NCBI RefSeq assembly: GCF_016808095.1
Contig: NC_068979.1
Coordinates: forward strand, 30,191,876-30,255,875
From: Vigna angularis
Lineage: Eukaryota > Streptophyta > Magnoliopsida > Fabales > Fabaceae
Direction of reading: 5' to 3'
DNA length: 64,000 bases
The first letter of the stretch is position 1, and every line of letters starts with the position of its first letter. Below, one piece after another: positions 25,390 through 37,572 of this stretch. Made by a program: the position numbers and the translations under genes. Below the pieces are notes generated by a model. It had not been told where the DNA came from, searched no databases, and was given only the letters and a program-made list of their open reading frames with translations.

Positions 25390-27893
25390 TGTGTGTGTTT
25401 CTTGGAAAGCCAGCATTAGAACATATGGCTTTGGTTCGAAGTGGGGGCCAATAAATTGAGATTTCTACGAAGTTGTTGAAATGAGAAGAAAACAATTTGA
25501 TACCATGCCACCAAAGTCAAGATTTTCTTTCAAGCAATTGAATTTGTCGTTTGATTTCAAGATAAATTAGGTATTTTGGTAAACTGAATTTTCTTTTTAT
25601 GATATTTGAAGATTCCAACTTAATTAGATAAAAGAACAAAATATAAATGTAGATGAATATAAATCTTATCTTATAAATTTGTTGTATAAGATTGAATTAT
25701 ATGTAAATTTTATATAAATATTAGAATTATATAAAACCTATTGTAATATAATTAGTTTGAATCTATCGTGTTACTTATCGAACCTCTTTTATTTTACGTT
25801 TGATATTCTTAACGTAAACGTTCTAATCTTCACATAAAAAAGTTTATTTTATAGATTCTATGTATATCCAAATTACAGTATATAAAAATAAATATAAACT
25901 TTGTTTCAGTACTTTTATGAAATTATTTAAAATTTAAAGTATATTTCTGAAAAATCTAATTAAGCACTTGATTGATTTGCATTCATTATACGGTTCAATA
26001 TAGATGATTTTGTGAGTTGTATTCCACACACAAAATTTTAAATATATATATATTTGAAGAATTATTAGATGCCAATTTCAATCACTTGACTAAGTGTCAT
26101 TGAAAGTGATTCCCAATTATTGTTTGTTTGAGTGTTGCAAGTGATTCTCATTTATATTATTCGTACAATTAGTTTGCTTTATCCATCTTGGCTTCGAGAA
26201 ATCCACAAGCCAAATAGAAAAAAAGTGCAAAAAAATTGAGATACGTATTCGGTATTCCTATCTTTAATCTTTTAGACTTTTAGCACCACAAATTCCACCA
26301 TTTTTATGCGGTGAAAATTCCACCATATTTTTCTATGTTGTCACTTTTTGTTGTGTATACTTAATAACACTTAACCCTAAGAATAAAAAGCTTATTGGCG
26401 AACGAAAATTCGTTACCTAACTCAGCCATATTTATGTTTCTTCCATATAAATCTTTAAGGTAGAATATTTTAAACGTCTGAATTGTGGAAACAAAATGCT
26501 TACTACTATTATTGCTGATTAACAAAATTCAAAGTTGAAACAATAGATTAATTGTATGATAAAAGCAAGAAGATGCCGCTTGAAAGAGCAATAGCAATCT
26601 AGATACCTAATTTATCTAGTTCAACCTAGATTCCGCTTTCTTTATCTCACCATTTGAAAACATGTCAATTATTGTAGATTGAATTGATTTATTAAATTAA
26701 TTTTACAACATTTCTTTTATATTATTCATACATACCATTTATGTTAAATTCAATTCATCACATCATTGTTATACATGTTAAGTTATTTTATTGGATGTGT
26801 TCTTACTAAATCGATAATATACTCTATAAAAACTTCATGAATGTCTCTAACCTTCAATCTTCAAAGTACTTATCTTTCTTCTTATAGTACTTATTTTTGT
26901 AAGATAGATGATGATTGTACCTGCAGAAAATACTCCGACAGTCAAGTCAATATCTCAAGCAATAATAAATGTGTAATTAATGAGAATAAAAATATAATAC
27001 CACAATGATTGCGCTATTTATAATATTATTTGCAAGGTTTGTGGGTCCTTACCTAGATAGGCTTGGGCTTGGACCCAATGACTCATTTATCTTAGTAGAC
27101 TAAGAATGTTTGATCATATCCTAATAACAAGTACAAAGTAGCCGGTGTGCCATAGATATTAGTTATCATAGGCCGACAAGTATAACTACTCCTAGTATGC
27201 ACTAGTCTATCTGACTAGATCGTTTAACTCCACTGAGTTACACTAATTAACACGTGTTTTACTTCACTTCTAAAAACAAACACAAAGTGTTTTGAAAGAT
27301 TACAAGAACAAAATGTTTAACTCTCTCTGAGAGGATTTCAAATCAATACAAGATATTCTAAAAACTTGTAAAAAAACTTTTCAAAGACAAATCTTTAAAA
27401 GAAAGAGCATATAGAGAAGCAACATGAGTGTATATCAATAATCTTGGTAACAAAGTTGTTTTCTTCTCTTCATGCAATCCTTTTGAAAAAGATTCGTTAC
27501 TCAAAGCTTTTGACTTTTTTCTACAGGTGTAGTCTTTAAGGTAAAGTTAAAAGTCATGTTGCATCTTGATAACAACTCTGTTGTGTATACATAAAGAGCA
27601 TACAGAAAGCATGTATGAAACATTCATTGAATATCCACTAGTGCAGCGAGGGGCTTTTACCGCGGTTATTTTTCACTATACGTCGCGGTTTACGAACCGC
27701 GGCATATTCAGCCGCGATAGTAAGTCAGAGACTTTATGCCGCGGTTCTGACCGCGGTATATAAGTTGCAGAATATGCCGCGGTTGTCCAAAGAACCGCTG
27801 CCTAAATCCTTTTTAAAAAAAAAATAAATTTGTCCACTATATGCCGCGGTTGGGGTTACAACCGCGGCATATTCCCCTGCAGTTTTTTAAAAT

Positions 27894-27940
27894 TGCAGGT
27901 CTGTTTTTGTGATATCCACTACCACAAAAACAGACCTGCA
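27894..27940. repeat. Perfect 18-bp inverted repeat with 11-nt loop
   Basis: Arms TGCAGGTCTGTTTTTGTG (27894-27911) and its exact complement (27923-27940) enclose an 11-nt spacer. It lies inside the CACTA element and differs in sequence from the CCGCGG repeats. Confidence 0.9.
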
Positions 27941-28370
27941 TATAGTAATGTCTTGAATCTCTGCAAAAGACAATTCATATTAATTAGTGTATATGAATTC
28001 AACATTTGGGAAAAAAATCAAAATTTGTTAAAGTTATCAAAATTTGTTAAAGTTACCACTAATGAAGAAATCATGTTAAGAATGTAAAAGGGCATAAATA
28101 CCTGGAACAGGGGCGGCGAAAAAGCTTGGTGCAACAAAGAGGAATGGCAGCGGAGAGGAATGACAGGCGTTTCAAACGATTTTGATCGGCTAAAACTATT
28201 TTTTATCGTCAAAAATGGGAAATGACCGAACAATTTTGAGTTTAAACGGTGAAGAAACAAGGAACTGAGATGGGTGGTCGACGGGAGAAGAAAACTCGAA
28301 GTCCAGAGTGTCTGCGCGAACAAGACGATATTGTTCCAAAGTTTTATTTTTTAACTCTGACTGGGAATCT

Positions 28371-28720
28371 ACCGCGGTTCACTACTTAACCGCGGTAGAA
28401 GATGACATTTTTAAAATTATTTTTAAACTATATGCCGCGGTTCGCCGGCAACCGCGGTAGAAGATGGCATTTTTAAAATTATTTTTAAACTATATGTCGC
28501 GGTTCGGAGGCAACCGCGGTAGAAGATGACATTTTTGAAATTATTTTTAAACTATATGCCGCGGTTCGGCGGCAACCGCGGTAGAAGATTGCATTTTTAA
28601 AATTATTTTTAAACTATATGCCGCGGTTCGGCGGCAACCGCGGTAGAAGATGGCATTTTTAAAATTATTTTTAAACTATATACCGCGGTTCGGAGGGAAA
28701 CCGCGGTATATTCCTCTAAA
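28371..28720. repeat. 62-bp tandem array, each unit holding a CCGCGG palindrome
   Basis: Units start at 28371, 28434, 28496, 28558, 28620 and 28682 (last one partial), a period of 62 bp (63 for the first). Each unit carries CCGCGGTTCGGCGGCAACCG followed by CGG, so it can fold on itself, then an AT-rich spacer ending AAACTATAT. This is the subterminal array of the CACTA element. Confidence 0.92.
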
Positions 28721-28991
28721 TATTTCAAATTCATTTTAAATTTATTTCATGTAGGAGAATAGGTTGCGGTTACTCTGAGAACCGCGGCATATAGGCTGTT
28801 ATTTAATTTTTTTTTTCAGACGTGGCGTCAAAGGGGATGGTTGAGTGGCGTATATGCCGCGGTTCCCCTCTGAACCGCGGTATATTCCTTCGATTTATTT
28901 ACAAAACTGCCACCGCGCACCATTATGCTGCGGTTTCTAGTGAACCGTGGCATAATGTGCGCTGTAAAAACCCAAATTTTTACTAGTGATC

Positions 28992-30509
28992 TTCCTATTT
29001 CTTAACATTGTTCTAATTATGAGCAAATTTTTTTATAAAGGTGAAAATTTGCATAGAAAAAGAAAGCACAACACAATAAACAAAGAAGAACTAGAAAGTA
29101 CATGTTTTAAAGTGTTAGACGATCTTAAATGTTTCATACATGATTATAGTATTATCAGCATTTAATAAACAAAGGCATGATTAGAGTACTATCATTTACG
29201 CAGTTTTTTGAGTAACATATAGTCGTTTAGGACATTTCAAATTATAGCATTTAACTTTGTCTAGTCTTTCGTTAGACTTTATTCATACTATACGCTCTGT
29301 TATAAATCCTTATAGTGTTTAGCGCTTATGTTAGACTGTCAAACATTCCTTAGCCTCTATTGTAGTTAAACACTCTTATTTCGTTTAGATGTACAATTAA
29401 ACTTCAAAATAAAGTTATTGAAATTCCAACCACATAATTTGTTGACTTTTACAATAACATAAATAATGTTTAGTCATTAAACGCTTAAAATTAACTCTAA
29501 GTATGACCTCTGTATAACACAAAAGTCAATAATACTATCATATAAGAAATATATAATTTATTTTATTATGTTTAATTTTTCTTTTAATTAATTTTTCATG
29601 TGAGGAAAAATAATAAATGTATTTTGAGATGTCAACTTATATCAATCTAGCATGAACTTATTCTGAAATATATTATTTTATTCAAACATAAATAAAAAAA
29701 AACTTTTAATATGTGAATTATTTTCTAGGAGTAAATTTTCAAAGAGTGTTTAAAACGTAGTTCAAAATTAAATTTTCAAATGGTCGTTAACTTTTTTTGT
29801 CCAGAATTAAATTCTATATTTATAGAAAAAACGTTTTGAATATGTTCTAGAAAATGTGTTAAGAAATTTAATTTCAAAATGTTTTTGTAAATCACATTGT
29901 GAATTGAAATCTTGGAAGATATTGAAAATGCGTTTTGAAGATTCAAACATTATGTTATTCACCGGGTAGTTTTGAAATAAAATTAATAAAATATTTAAAT
30001 TGTGGTGGAAAAGATAATTTCCTTTAATCAGTTTGGTTAGATTAGTTGAACTCGTAAAACTGTGGTCCGTTCGTGCGTTCAACCTAATGCATAAAATACT
30101 GCATTACAATCCTAATTAAGTAAAACAACAAAATAGAGAAACTTGGATTTCGAAATTTACTGTGTTCTGTGTTGCTTGAAGTGAGGAAAAACAGGATATA
30201 GAATTGAGCACTGCAAAAAGAAACCAAGAATAAACACAACACAATGTTGCACAAAATTGAGTAAAGCACAAACAAAATTCGATTAATAGAACAGAATGAT
30301 ATATCTTTCGGATTGCTCGTTTGATTGAGTGTTAAGATAATTCTTCAGTACTTGGTCAGGAAAAATTAATTTCTCTCCAAATTTGTATATGTAGGCCAGA
30401 GCACCATTCTGGTTGATTACAGTAGCAGACCTAACAAAAAAGAAAACAAAACCTTTTGTCCAGCAGCATTTTAGCTGAACTTCCATGTCAATGTCTAAGA
30501 TTAAGAATT
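28992..30509. other. Intergenic, repeat-derived
   Basis: AT-rich sequence with no gene. 29100-29500 contains loosely repeated GTTTAG/AACACT words, perhaps the other side of the older repeat into which the CACTA element inserted. 29807-30513 holds only short minus-strand frames, and its top end is the probable 3' UTR of the next gene. Confidence 0.45.
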
Positions 30510-33386
30510 TCAATTCTCCTGAACGCTCTTTTCTGGTGCACCGGGATGCTTCAGAGAATCAAGGCTGAAAAGAAAGAAGCCATTAATGAAAGGAAAAGGA
30601 AAAAAAGCAGAAGAAAATAATGGTAACTAAAATGGATAAAAAGAAAAAAAAAGTACGATTAACAGAGAAGAAAATCAAAATATTGAATGGGAAAGCTTGA
30701 GTGTGTGGTCAACCTGCATTTCTGAGGTACCCTCCAGGAAATAATTGACAACCTCTTCAAACTTGGAGCTAAGGTCAAATAATATTTCCAATCTTGAAGC
30801 ATGACTCTAAGATCATGAAGTTTACTATCCATACCATAGCAACAATTTGCATGCATCGTGCAAACCTTATTTAAATCTTTACTTGGCTCACAAAGCCCAC
30901 CGAAATTAGCTGTATCCAAGAATTTCATCTTCAGTCCTAAATCAGTAATGAAAGGGTCAACCTTGATAAAATTGAGAACATCCTGATCATGGTAACCGGG
31001 GTAGGTTTCTTGTGAAGAATGCCAGAACTTGTAAAACTCAATTGACCTATTATTGGACTGTACAAAGTTGAACCCTCCATTGGGTCTGTTCTCTACATCA
31101 TCAAATCTGCCTGTGAAATGATCACAGGCTATCTGGAAATCTGCATCCGTATGAAACCGAGGAAACGGATCTCTAAACCACATGATGTCAGCATCCTGGT
31201 AGAAGACATAAGTATCAAAGTTAGATATCTTATATTTACATCTCTCTCCAAAAAAAAGTCTCCTCTGAAAGGAAATCAGTAAAAGCAAAATAAAGAAAAA
31301 AAATACACAGCTGGAATGATACAGTTTGCTGCTACAGATTATCCTAACCAGCGGGATATAAAATAAGGCAAATTTAAATGATTTGCAAACTTCAGAACTC
31401 GTGAAAGTATTTCCATGATCTCAAGGATTAATCAAGTCAGTCCAAGTAAACATGAGAAAGTTAGTGATTAAATACTAACCGTGAACACAAAATTGTACCC
31501 CAACTCTAGAACGGATCGCAGGAAATCAATCCGTCTCCACATCATCTTCAAGTAACGAGGAGTCATGAAAAATGCCTCTTCATGAAAATCAACGGCTTCA
31601 CTAGCAAGCAAATAGCAATAGGAGTGTATTGCCTGACAACGCATAAAAGCTTTCGGGTCTAATGCAACAATTACTAAATGATTCAAAAGCCGGCGAGTAC
31701 GATCTCCAATTCTAAAGCTCTCAAGGAATAGATCAATGATTGAATCTGGTGCTGCCCAGGCTTCATTTAATGTGGTCAAGATAACAGTTTTGTCTTTCAT
31801 AGCAGCCTCATTCAGAATATTTTCAAGTGAATACTCATTGCTTATCTGCAAAAGAATTATTTCAGAAAAAAAATGCAACTTCCATTAATAAATTACACAA
31901 ACAAAAACCACAATAATATTAAAATCTTCCAATTTAGGCTATGCCTATCGTAGTTTTAAAGTTCCAGGCAAAGTAGAAATTTTCAGTCATAATTTAAGAA
32001 ATGAAAAGGCATCAATTGGATCGTGATTGACAGATCTAGTAGAGTGGTGGAGATGCAACTCGGATGTAAAAGTGTTATGGATAATAGCTAAACAAACAAT
32101 GAATGATTCTTCTAGAACCATTATTCGAAATTCACCATTTGAGATTAATGTATCTAAAAGTAGTTAAAAATATGCGGTCTTCCTTAATTCCAATGAAAAT
32201 ATTAATATTTTTCTAAGCAGCACTCTGTCTTTAAATTTGTTGCCAAATTAGTCCCCCAGATTTAACCAGTTACCAAATCCTTCTACATAATCTGGCAACA
32301 AAATCTTCAAAGTGGTAAGAAAATCTTGGATGAACTAAAGACAACAAATCTTCGAATTTAATTAATTTGACGACCAAAATTTGTAGGGGGAAAATGTGGT
32401 TACACATTTAGCTTTGGCAGGACAAAATTAGGATTTCCTGTGGTAAAAAAATAAGACGATAACAAATTCTAACAAAACCAGGTATATCCGTTCACCTAAC
32501 TATTCACATTTGATAGCGTTCCGAATTTTGCTTCCATCCTACACCTTCAACTACTCCAAGAAAAAATAACAATAATAATGAAATTCAACAAGTTTCAACC
32601 TCTTCCATTACTCTTCCGTCATCACTACAATCTTTCTCAAGTGAATAACCAAACACATCCAAGATCGACATGGCATTTTTCAAGAGCTGAATTTCATTCA
32701 CCATATATACAAAGTATTGTTCCAATTAACAGAGCCTTTAATCCAATTCAACAACATAATTTTCAGTTCAGAACCAAGGTATAAGCTGTGATCTCACAGA
32801 TTCGTCGAGATTATTAACATAGCAGGAAATTACGGACAAATGCAATTAAGAAATCACGGTAACCGTTTACGTTCCTTAAAATCTTGTTCAGAACTATAAT
32901 AATCGGTATACATTCCGTCGTTAGGAAAATCATATCGAAAATTAAAAAAACGATTTCCGTCACAAATACAATTTTTTTTGTCCGCATAAAAACGCGAGGA
33001 AACTGCCACGGCAGTTTAAAACCGTGATCAAAGTTAACACACAAACACTTTCCAAATCACGATAAATTAGGAATACTTAACGCCAGCAAAAATTACGGAG
33101 AGAGTGAGAGAGGCGGAATGGTACTCACCGCGACGGAATCGTTGGACGGAAAAACAGCAGATACGCGACCGAAGTGATTGGAAGAGGTGAAGCGAGAGTA
33201 ATCGGCGTTTCTGAAGAGGAGTAGACACGAGAAAGAGACGAGGAGGAAGAAGAGTGCGGCACCGATGCTCCGCCGGAAAACGAGGGCGGATTCCGGCAAC
33301 ATGATGGTGGTGAAGTTACCGGTTGCGTGGTGGTAAGACGTGGCCGGAAATCGTCGGCGGTTGGAAGGGAGCGTGGCGCGGGGCAT
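30510..33386 (-). CDS. GT77-like nucleotide-diphospho-sugar transferase, four exons
   Basis: Exons (minus strand) are 33386-33129, 31845-31480, 31195-30714 and 30564-30510. Phases 0, 0 and 2 join exactly, giving 386 aa. One membrane segment at about residues 40-58 (IGAALFFLLVSFSCLLLF) marks a type II Golgi-type anchor. The catalytic region (about 87-370) begins ISNEYSLENIL and includes a DxD-type motif, DADIMWF (209-215), expected to hold metal and sugar nucleotide. A second conserved acidic motif, HDQD, is at 277-280, and a Cys/His-rich MHANCC motif lies near 322. These fit the plant nucleotide-diphospho-sugar transferase family related to GT77 (At4g15970/At1g14590 type). Relatives act on cell-wall glycans or glycoproteins, but donor and acceptor are unknown here. 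The start could also be Met29 (33302). The short last exon ends EKSVQEN. Confidence 0.9.
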
Positions 33387-34752
33387 TCGGTGGCGGTAGA
33401 GAGGTCATTTCCGACGTCGTCTGAATAAAACGATTTTGCTTCAAATATTAAGAGCTGTGTGAGCAGTGAAGTTTAGTGTGGTAATGGCAACGTGTAGAGA
33501 GAAAGATTGACTGAAATGAAAATGCATCGCAATGTAACTGTAGACATAAAATAAGATAATGGGTGTTATGGAATTTGACTCAGTTTGTGATTTTCGTACG
33601 TACCTATTGCAACTGTTCTTCACGTCCGCTTTTTATTATTTTATTTTCTAGTTAGATGGTTACCAAAATATATTTTTTTTGGTATTCTTATAGTTAGGAA
33701 AATTAAATCTTCATAATAACTATTTATTTTTACTATATTTGTTATTTTTTATTTTCAATTTTAATTGAAATGATTTTTAACTTTTTTTCTAAATTTTGTT
33801 CAATGCAAAAACTAAACATGTTTATGAATTTTTTTTCCCAAGTATAATACTCCAGAAAATATAATCACTAGGAATACAAAATTATATGTGGACAAAAAAC
33901 TCGTTAAATTATAAATACAATAAGTAATAATTATAATTAAAAATAAAATTATTTGATTGATAAATTATTATCATATTTAAATGAATTTATTTGACAAAAT
34001 CTTTATTCGACAAAGAAATCCAAACCAATTTTTTTAATCGATCTAAATTAAAGGATATAATAAAACCAGGATAAATAGCCACTATAAATATGTTCCTGCT
34101 TAAGTTTCTAAAATTATAAAAACGTAAGAAAACATCATTAATAATATATTTTAGGTTTAGTAATTTAGTTATTATATTTAAATGGTTGATTTATTTTGAT
34201 CTTTATATTTATTTTTTATTTAACTAAATTCAAATTTTTGTTAAATAAAGTCATTATAGCTTTTATATTGAATTGGAGTTAATGCTATTTAGAAAATTAC
34301 CACTTATCAATTTAATAAAAGATTTGATTATTAATTTAGTTTTTATATTTTCTTATGGATTCAATTGAGTTTCTATTTTTTTTTAATGGTTGCTTGCATC
34401 TTAAATTATAATATTCTTATTTTATCTTTCATCAAAATTATATTAAAATATTAAATTTTTTTATTTTTTTTAATGTCACAACTTGCACTTTCTTTCTATG
34501 ATTTGAGTTCTATCTGTCGTATTAACATAACGCGAGAAAGGAACAAAAAAGAAGTAAGGATAACTCCTCCGTTTTGGCCATTGTATCTTTTATCATCTTT
34601 CCTACAAACCACTCGTTATATTTCTCATCCCTTAATTAACCACCTAGCCATATTAAGAGAAGATGCATGAAAAAGAAGATGGATGGTGATCGTGTGATGG
34701 GTGGTGAATGATTGAAGGATAAGGAAAATTTAAAGAAGAATCATAGTAAAAG
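33387..34752. other. Promoter side of the glycosyltransferase gene and AT-rich intergenic DNA
   Basis: The first few hundred bases are the upstream region of the minus-strand glycosyltransferase gene. 34130-34480 resembles a worn dispersed element with alternating 'TTTAGTTATTATATTT' and complementary words. No gene is recognised. Confidence 0.45.
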
Positions 34753-35035
34753 TGTTAGTAGTTAAGTTATTTAAAATTTTGTTTTGCATTTAAATTGATT
34801 TAGTTTTATGATTCCAAAAATGCAGGTCATATTGATCGTTTTTGTAGGGATAAAGGATGCTAAAGTTTAACTCTTGATTTTTAGGTAACCACCTAAGTTT
34901 CACGCATGGTGCGGGCAAAATTTGTTGCTTCTGCATATTTATTTAAATTGTTGTAGTTCATTTTTACAATTTGTGAATAAGAAAGAAACATCACTTCAAT
35001 TTTAAGAAAATCTTATTTACTTGCTTGAGTTAACA
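34753..35035 (+). repeat. Possible 5' LTR of a decayed copia element
   Basis: The segment starts TGTTAG and ends GTTAACA, giving TGTTA/TAACA ends. Directly after it, at 35039, lies TAGTATTAGAGC, which matches 10 of 12 bases of the copia primer-binding site for initiator-Met tRNA (TGGTATCAGAGC). No second LTR was found, so the boundaries are tentative. Confidence 0.4.
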
Positions 35036-35189
35036 ATTTAGTATTAGAGCTCCGTAACAGGACCTGAACCAGAAAATTCTGAGTGAATTGAGTGATACAC
35101 TAGGGTTCTTAAATCAAACATTGGATAAAGAGTGAGTGAAACAACAATCATGTGTTTTTCTTCTTGAAATATCATTCAGAAGAATGTCT

Positions 35190-36256
35190 GATTGAACAAA
35201 GTATGCATAGCCTACAATTCCTAAATTTGATGGACACTACAATCACTCAGCAAAGCTTATGAAGAATTTCCTCTGGTCAAAGGAATATTGGCATTTGGTG
35301 GAACATGGAGTGAACCTCGTCCTAGATAAAGCTATTGCATTAGAGACATAAATCAAAGTAATGAAGGAATATAAACTTAAGGATTTAAAGATAAAAAACT
35401 ATCTCTATCAAGCAATAGATAGAGAAATTCTAGACACCATTCTCAATGATGAAATGTCCAAAATATGTGGGATTCCATGAAACAAAAGTTCCAAGTTCAA
35501 CACGAATCAAACATGCTCAATTACAAGCCCTACACAAGGAGTTCAAAATGCAACAGATGAAGGAGGGAGAATCTGTGAATTCTTATTTTGTTAAAACATT
35601 GAAGATTGCCAAAAGTATGGAAGTTTTTAGAGAAAGTATGTAAGACAGTGCCATAACTGTAAAAATCTTGCAATCTATGACAATCAAATTCAATTATCTA
35701 ATGTGCTCCATTAAAGATCAAATAACTTAGATACTATGACAATAGACGAACTACAAACATGAACAAAGAATGATACTTAGAGAAAGTATGTAAGACAGTG
35801 CCATAACTGTAAAAATCTTGCAATCTATGACAATCAAATTCAATTATCTAATGTGCTCCATTAAAGATCAAATAACTTAGATACTATGACAATAGACGAA
35901 CTACAAACATGAACAAAGAATGATACTTCCAACAACTGAAAAACAAGTTATGCAAACATTGGTAAATGAGAAAGGTGAAAGAGGAAGAAGTAAAGGAAGA
36001 TTTCAAGGTAAAGAAAGAGTAAGACAAACATTCGACAAGGTCAAAGTTGAATGCTTCAAGTGCCACAAGTTTGGACATTTTCAATATGAATGTTCCTTGT
36101 GAGAAAAGAAGGCACACTACACTGAAACAGAGGATAAAGAGAAATAAGAAGAGATCTTATTGATGACCTCAATAGAATGTAAAGAAGGAAAAAAAAATGA
36201 ATGATTTTTAGACTTAAGATGAAATAACCATATGAGAATAACAAGATGATGGTCAA
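35190..36256 (+). pseudogene. Ty1/copia gag remnant
   Basis: Frames broken by stops and shifts carry copia gag landmarks in order. These are a KFDGHYNH/SKEYWHLVEHG segment (about 35225-35310), LKDLKIKNYLYQAIDREIL (about 35375-35435), and the UBN2-type core LQALHKEFKMQQMKEGESVN (about 35520-35580). A zinc knuckle with CFKCHKFGHFQYEC follows at 36054-36095. Just before the MITE there is a degraded protease-like FLD...NNHM stretch. Integrase and reverse transcriptase are absent. A 150-bp duplication lies inside. Confidence 0.85.
35629..35928. repeat. Perfect 150-bp tandem duplication within the copia remnant
   Basis: 35629-35778 and 35779-35928 read identically by eye, each starting AGAGAAAGTATGTAAG and ending GAATGATACTT. 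The lack of any difference in an otherwise decayed region implies a recent event or an assembly artefact. Confidence 0.9.
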
Positions 36257-36265
36257 TAGAATTAT

Positions 36266-36641
36266 GGGTTAAATATATTTTTGGTCCCTTAATTTTCAGT
36301 AAAAATTGGAATTAGTCCCTCATCAAAACTTTAGACTAATTTAGTCCCTAAACTTTAGAAATGTGTGAATTTAGTCCTTTTAACCAAATTTTGTTAACTT
36401 TATTTGATGTTTCAAACACATTTCTCAGTTAACATTGAAGCAAAAATGTGTGAAAAGATGTAAACAACTCAGATGCTATCATGAAACGCACTTGAAACAT
36501 CAAATAAATCTAACAAAATTTAATTAAAAGGACTAAAGTCACACATTTCTAAAATTTGGGAACTAAATTATACCAAAGTTTTAAAGAGAGACTAATTCCA
36601 ATTTTCACTAAAAATTAAAAGAGCAAAAACATATTTAACCC
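36266..36641. mobile_element. MITE, Mutator-like, inserted in the copia remnant
   Basis: The 376-bp element starts GGGTTAAATATATTTTTGG and ends with the complement, TATTTAACCC. The arms stay related for over 50 bp through GGAATTAGTC. Flanks TAGAATTAT (36257-36265) and TAGAATTAA (36642-36650) match at 8 of 9 positions, consistent with a 9-bp target duplication. No coding region. Confidence 0.8.
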
Positions 36642-36650
36642 TAGAATTAA

Positions 36651-37045
36651 ACATTTTATTACACATGTATATACTATGTTCTAGAATTCAAAAATAATCT
36701 ATTGAGTATGATGTGTGGCTGCTAACAAAAGGATTTAAGCATCACAATTCAAAACAATAAATACAATATTGTTCACTAAAAAAAGCTAATTATAAAGGTA
36801 CGTATGATTGCATACAGATGTTTATCCCCACAACAATAATAAAAATTAAATTAAATAAAAATAAGATACGATTTAAACTTTTTTTTTCAACCTCGTCTAA
36901 GAAGAACGATGGTGTAGGGAGGATGACGTAACCATGATAATGACAACATGAATAATATCAATGGTGACATGATACAGAGAAGGAGAGTATTTTTGTCTTT
37001 TATGTTAATATAAGGATGCCATGTGGGTTTCGGTAGAAGCATAAA

Positions 37046-37098
<53 letters not shown>

Positions 37099-37572
37099 AG
37101 GTCAGTTTTGAAACCAGTTTAACTCTAAAACAGAGTAAAAGAAAAGTTCACATTGGTGCTAAATAGTAAAAAATGGGAGGTAAAAAGAAAACATATGAGA
37201 TCCACTTTTAATACCTTTATTATTATTTTCAATAAAAGTTAATAGGCAAGTTTCTCTAAAACGCATCCAACAAATCCCAGAAGGTTTTCTCTCTTCATTA
37301 TGTCAAGATGCAATTCAAAGAAGGGATACCTTCATTTTAAATAAAACTAATTTTAATTTATTATAAAAACCAAAACGTGAAATCTCGATTATAATTTTAC
37401 ATCAAAGTATGTGTCACAACAATGAAATTAAACTCTAGCATTTTACCAAACATTCACATTCACACATTCATGAACACACCCTTGTAAACAGATAATAGCA
37501 ATTTTCTTGGTATGCCAACTCTTGTAGAATAGCTAAAAGCAAGGTAATTATGCTTTTAAATGAAGGTGAGAT
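36651..37572. other. Intergenic; 3' side of the GARP gene
   Basis: AT-rich, with the (AT)n at 37050-37092. The last couple of hundred bases are likely 3' UTR of the minus-strand GARP gene. No gene recognised. Confidence 0.5.
37050..37092. repeat. (AT)n microsatellite
   Basis: About 43 bp of pure AT. Confidence 0.95.

Larger units (their letters stand above)
23307..27635. other. Intergenic, no recognised gene
   Basis: The first part is promoter and leader of the minus-strand DC1 gene. The rest is AT-rich and includes the minisatellite at 24200-24357 and the (AT)n at 25317-25385. The segment 27000-27635 reads like worn repeat or LTR sequence that received the CACTA insertion, but I cannot name its family. 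Confidence 0.5.
27636..28988. mobile_element. Non-autonomous CACTA (En/Spm) transposon
   Basis: The 1353-bp element begins CACTAGTGCAGCG and ends TTTTTACTAGTG, so its termini are CACTAGT in inverted orientation. It is flanked by ATC on both sides (27633-27635 and 28989-28991), the 3-bp target duplication expected of CACTA elements. Many copies of CCGCGG within ACCGCGGT or GCCGCGGTT occur in both orientations near both ends, the layout of subterminal transposase-binding repeats. No transposase is present. A 101-codon minus-strand frame at 28018-28323 has no recognised domain and is either captured host DNA or chance. Confidence 0.88.

Noticed and set aside
25317..25495. Tyr-Ile repeat frames over AT microsatellites (also at 40844, 43756, 44455)
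   Set aside because: (AT)n translates as alternating Tyr-Ile; not coding.
30283..30513. 76-codon minus-strand frame MKFLILDIDMEV
   Set aside because: Lies just after the glycosyltransferase stop codon and is its 3' UTR; no domain.
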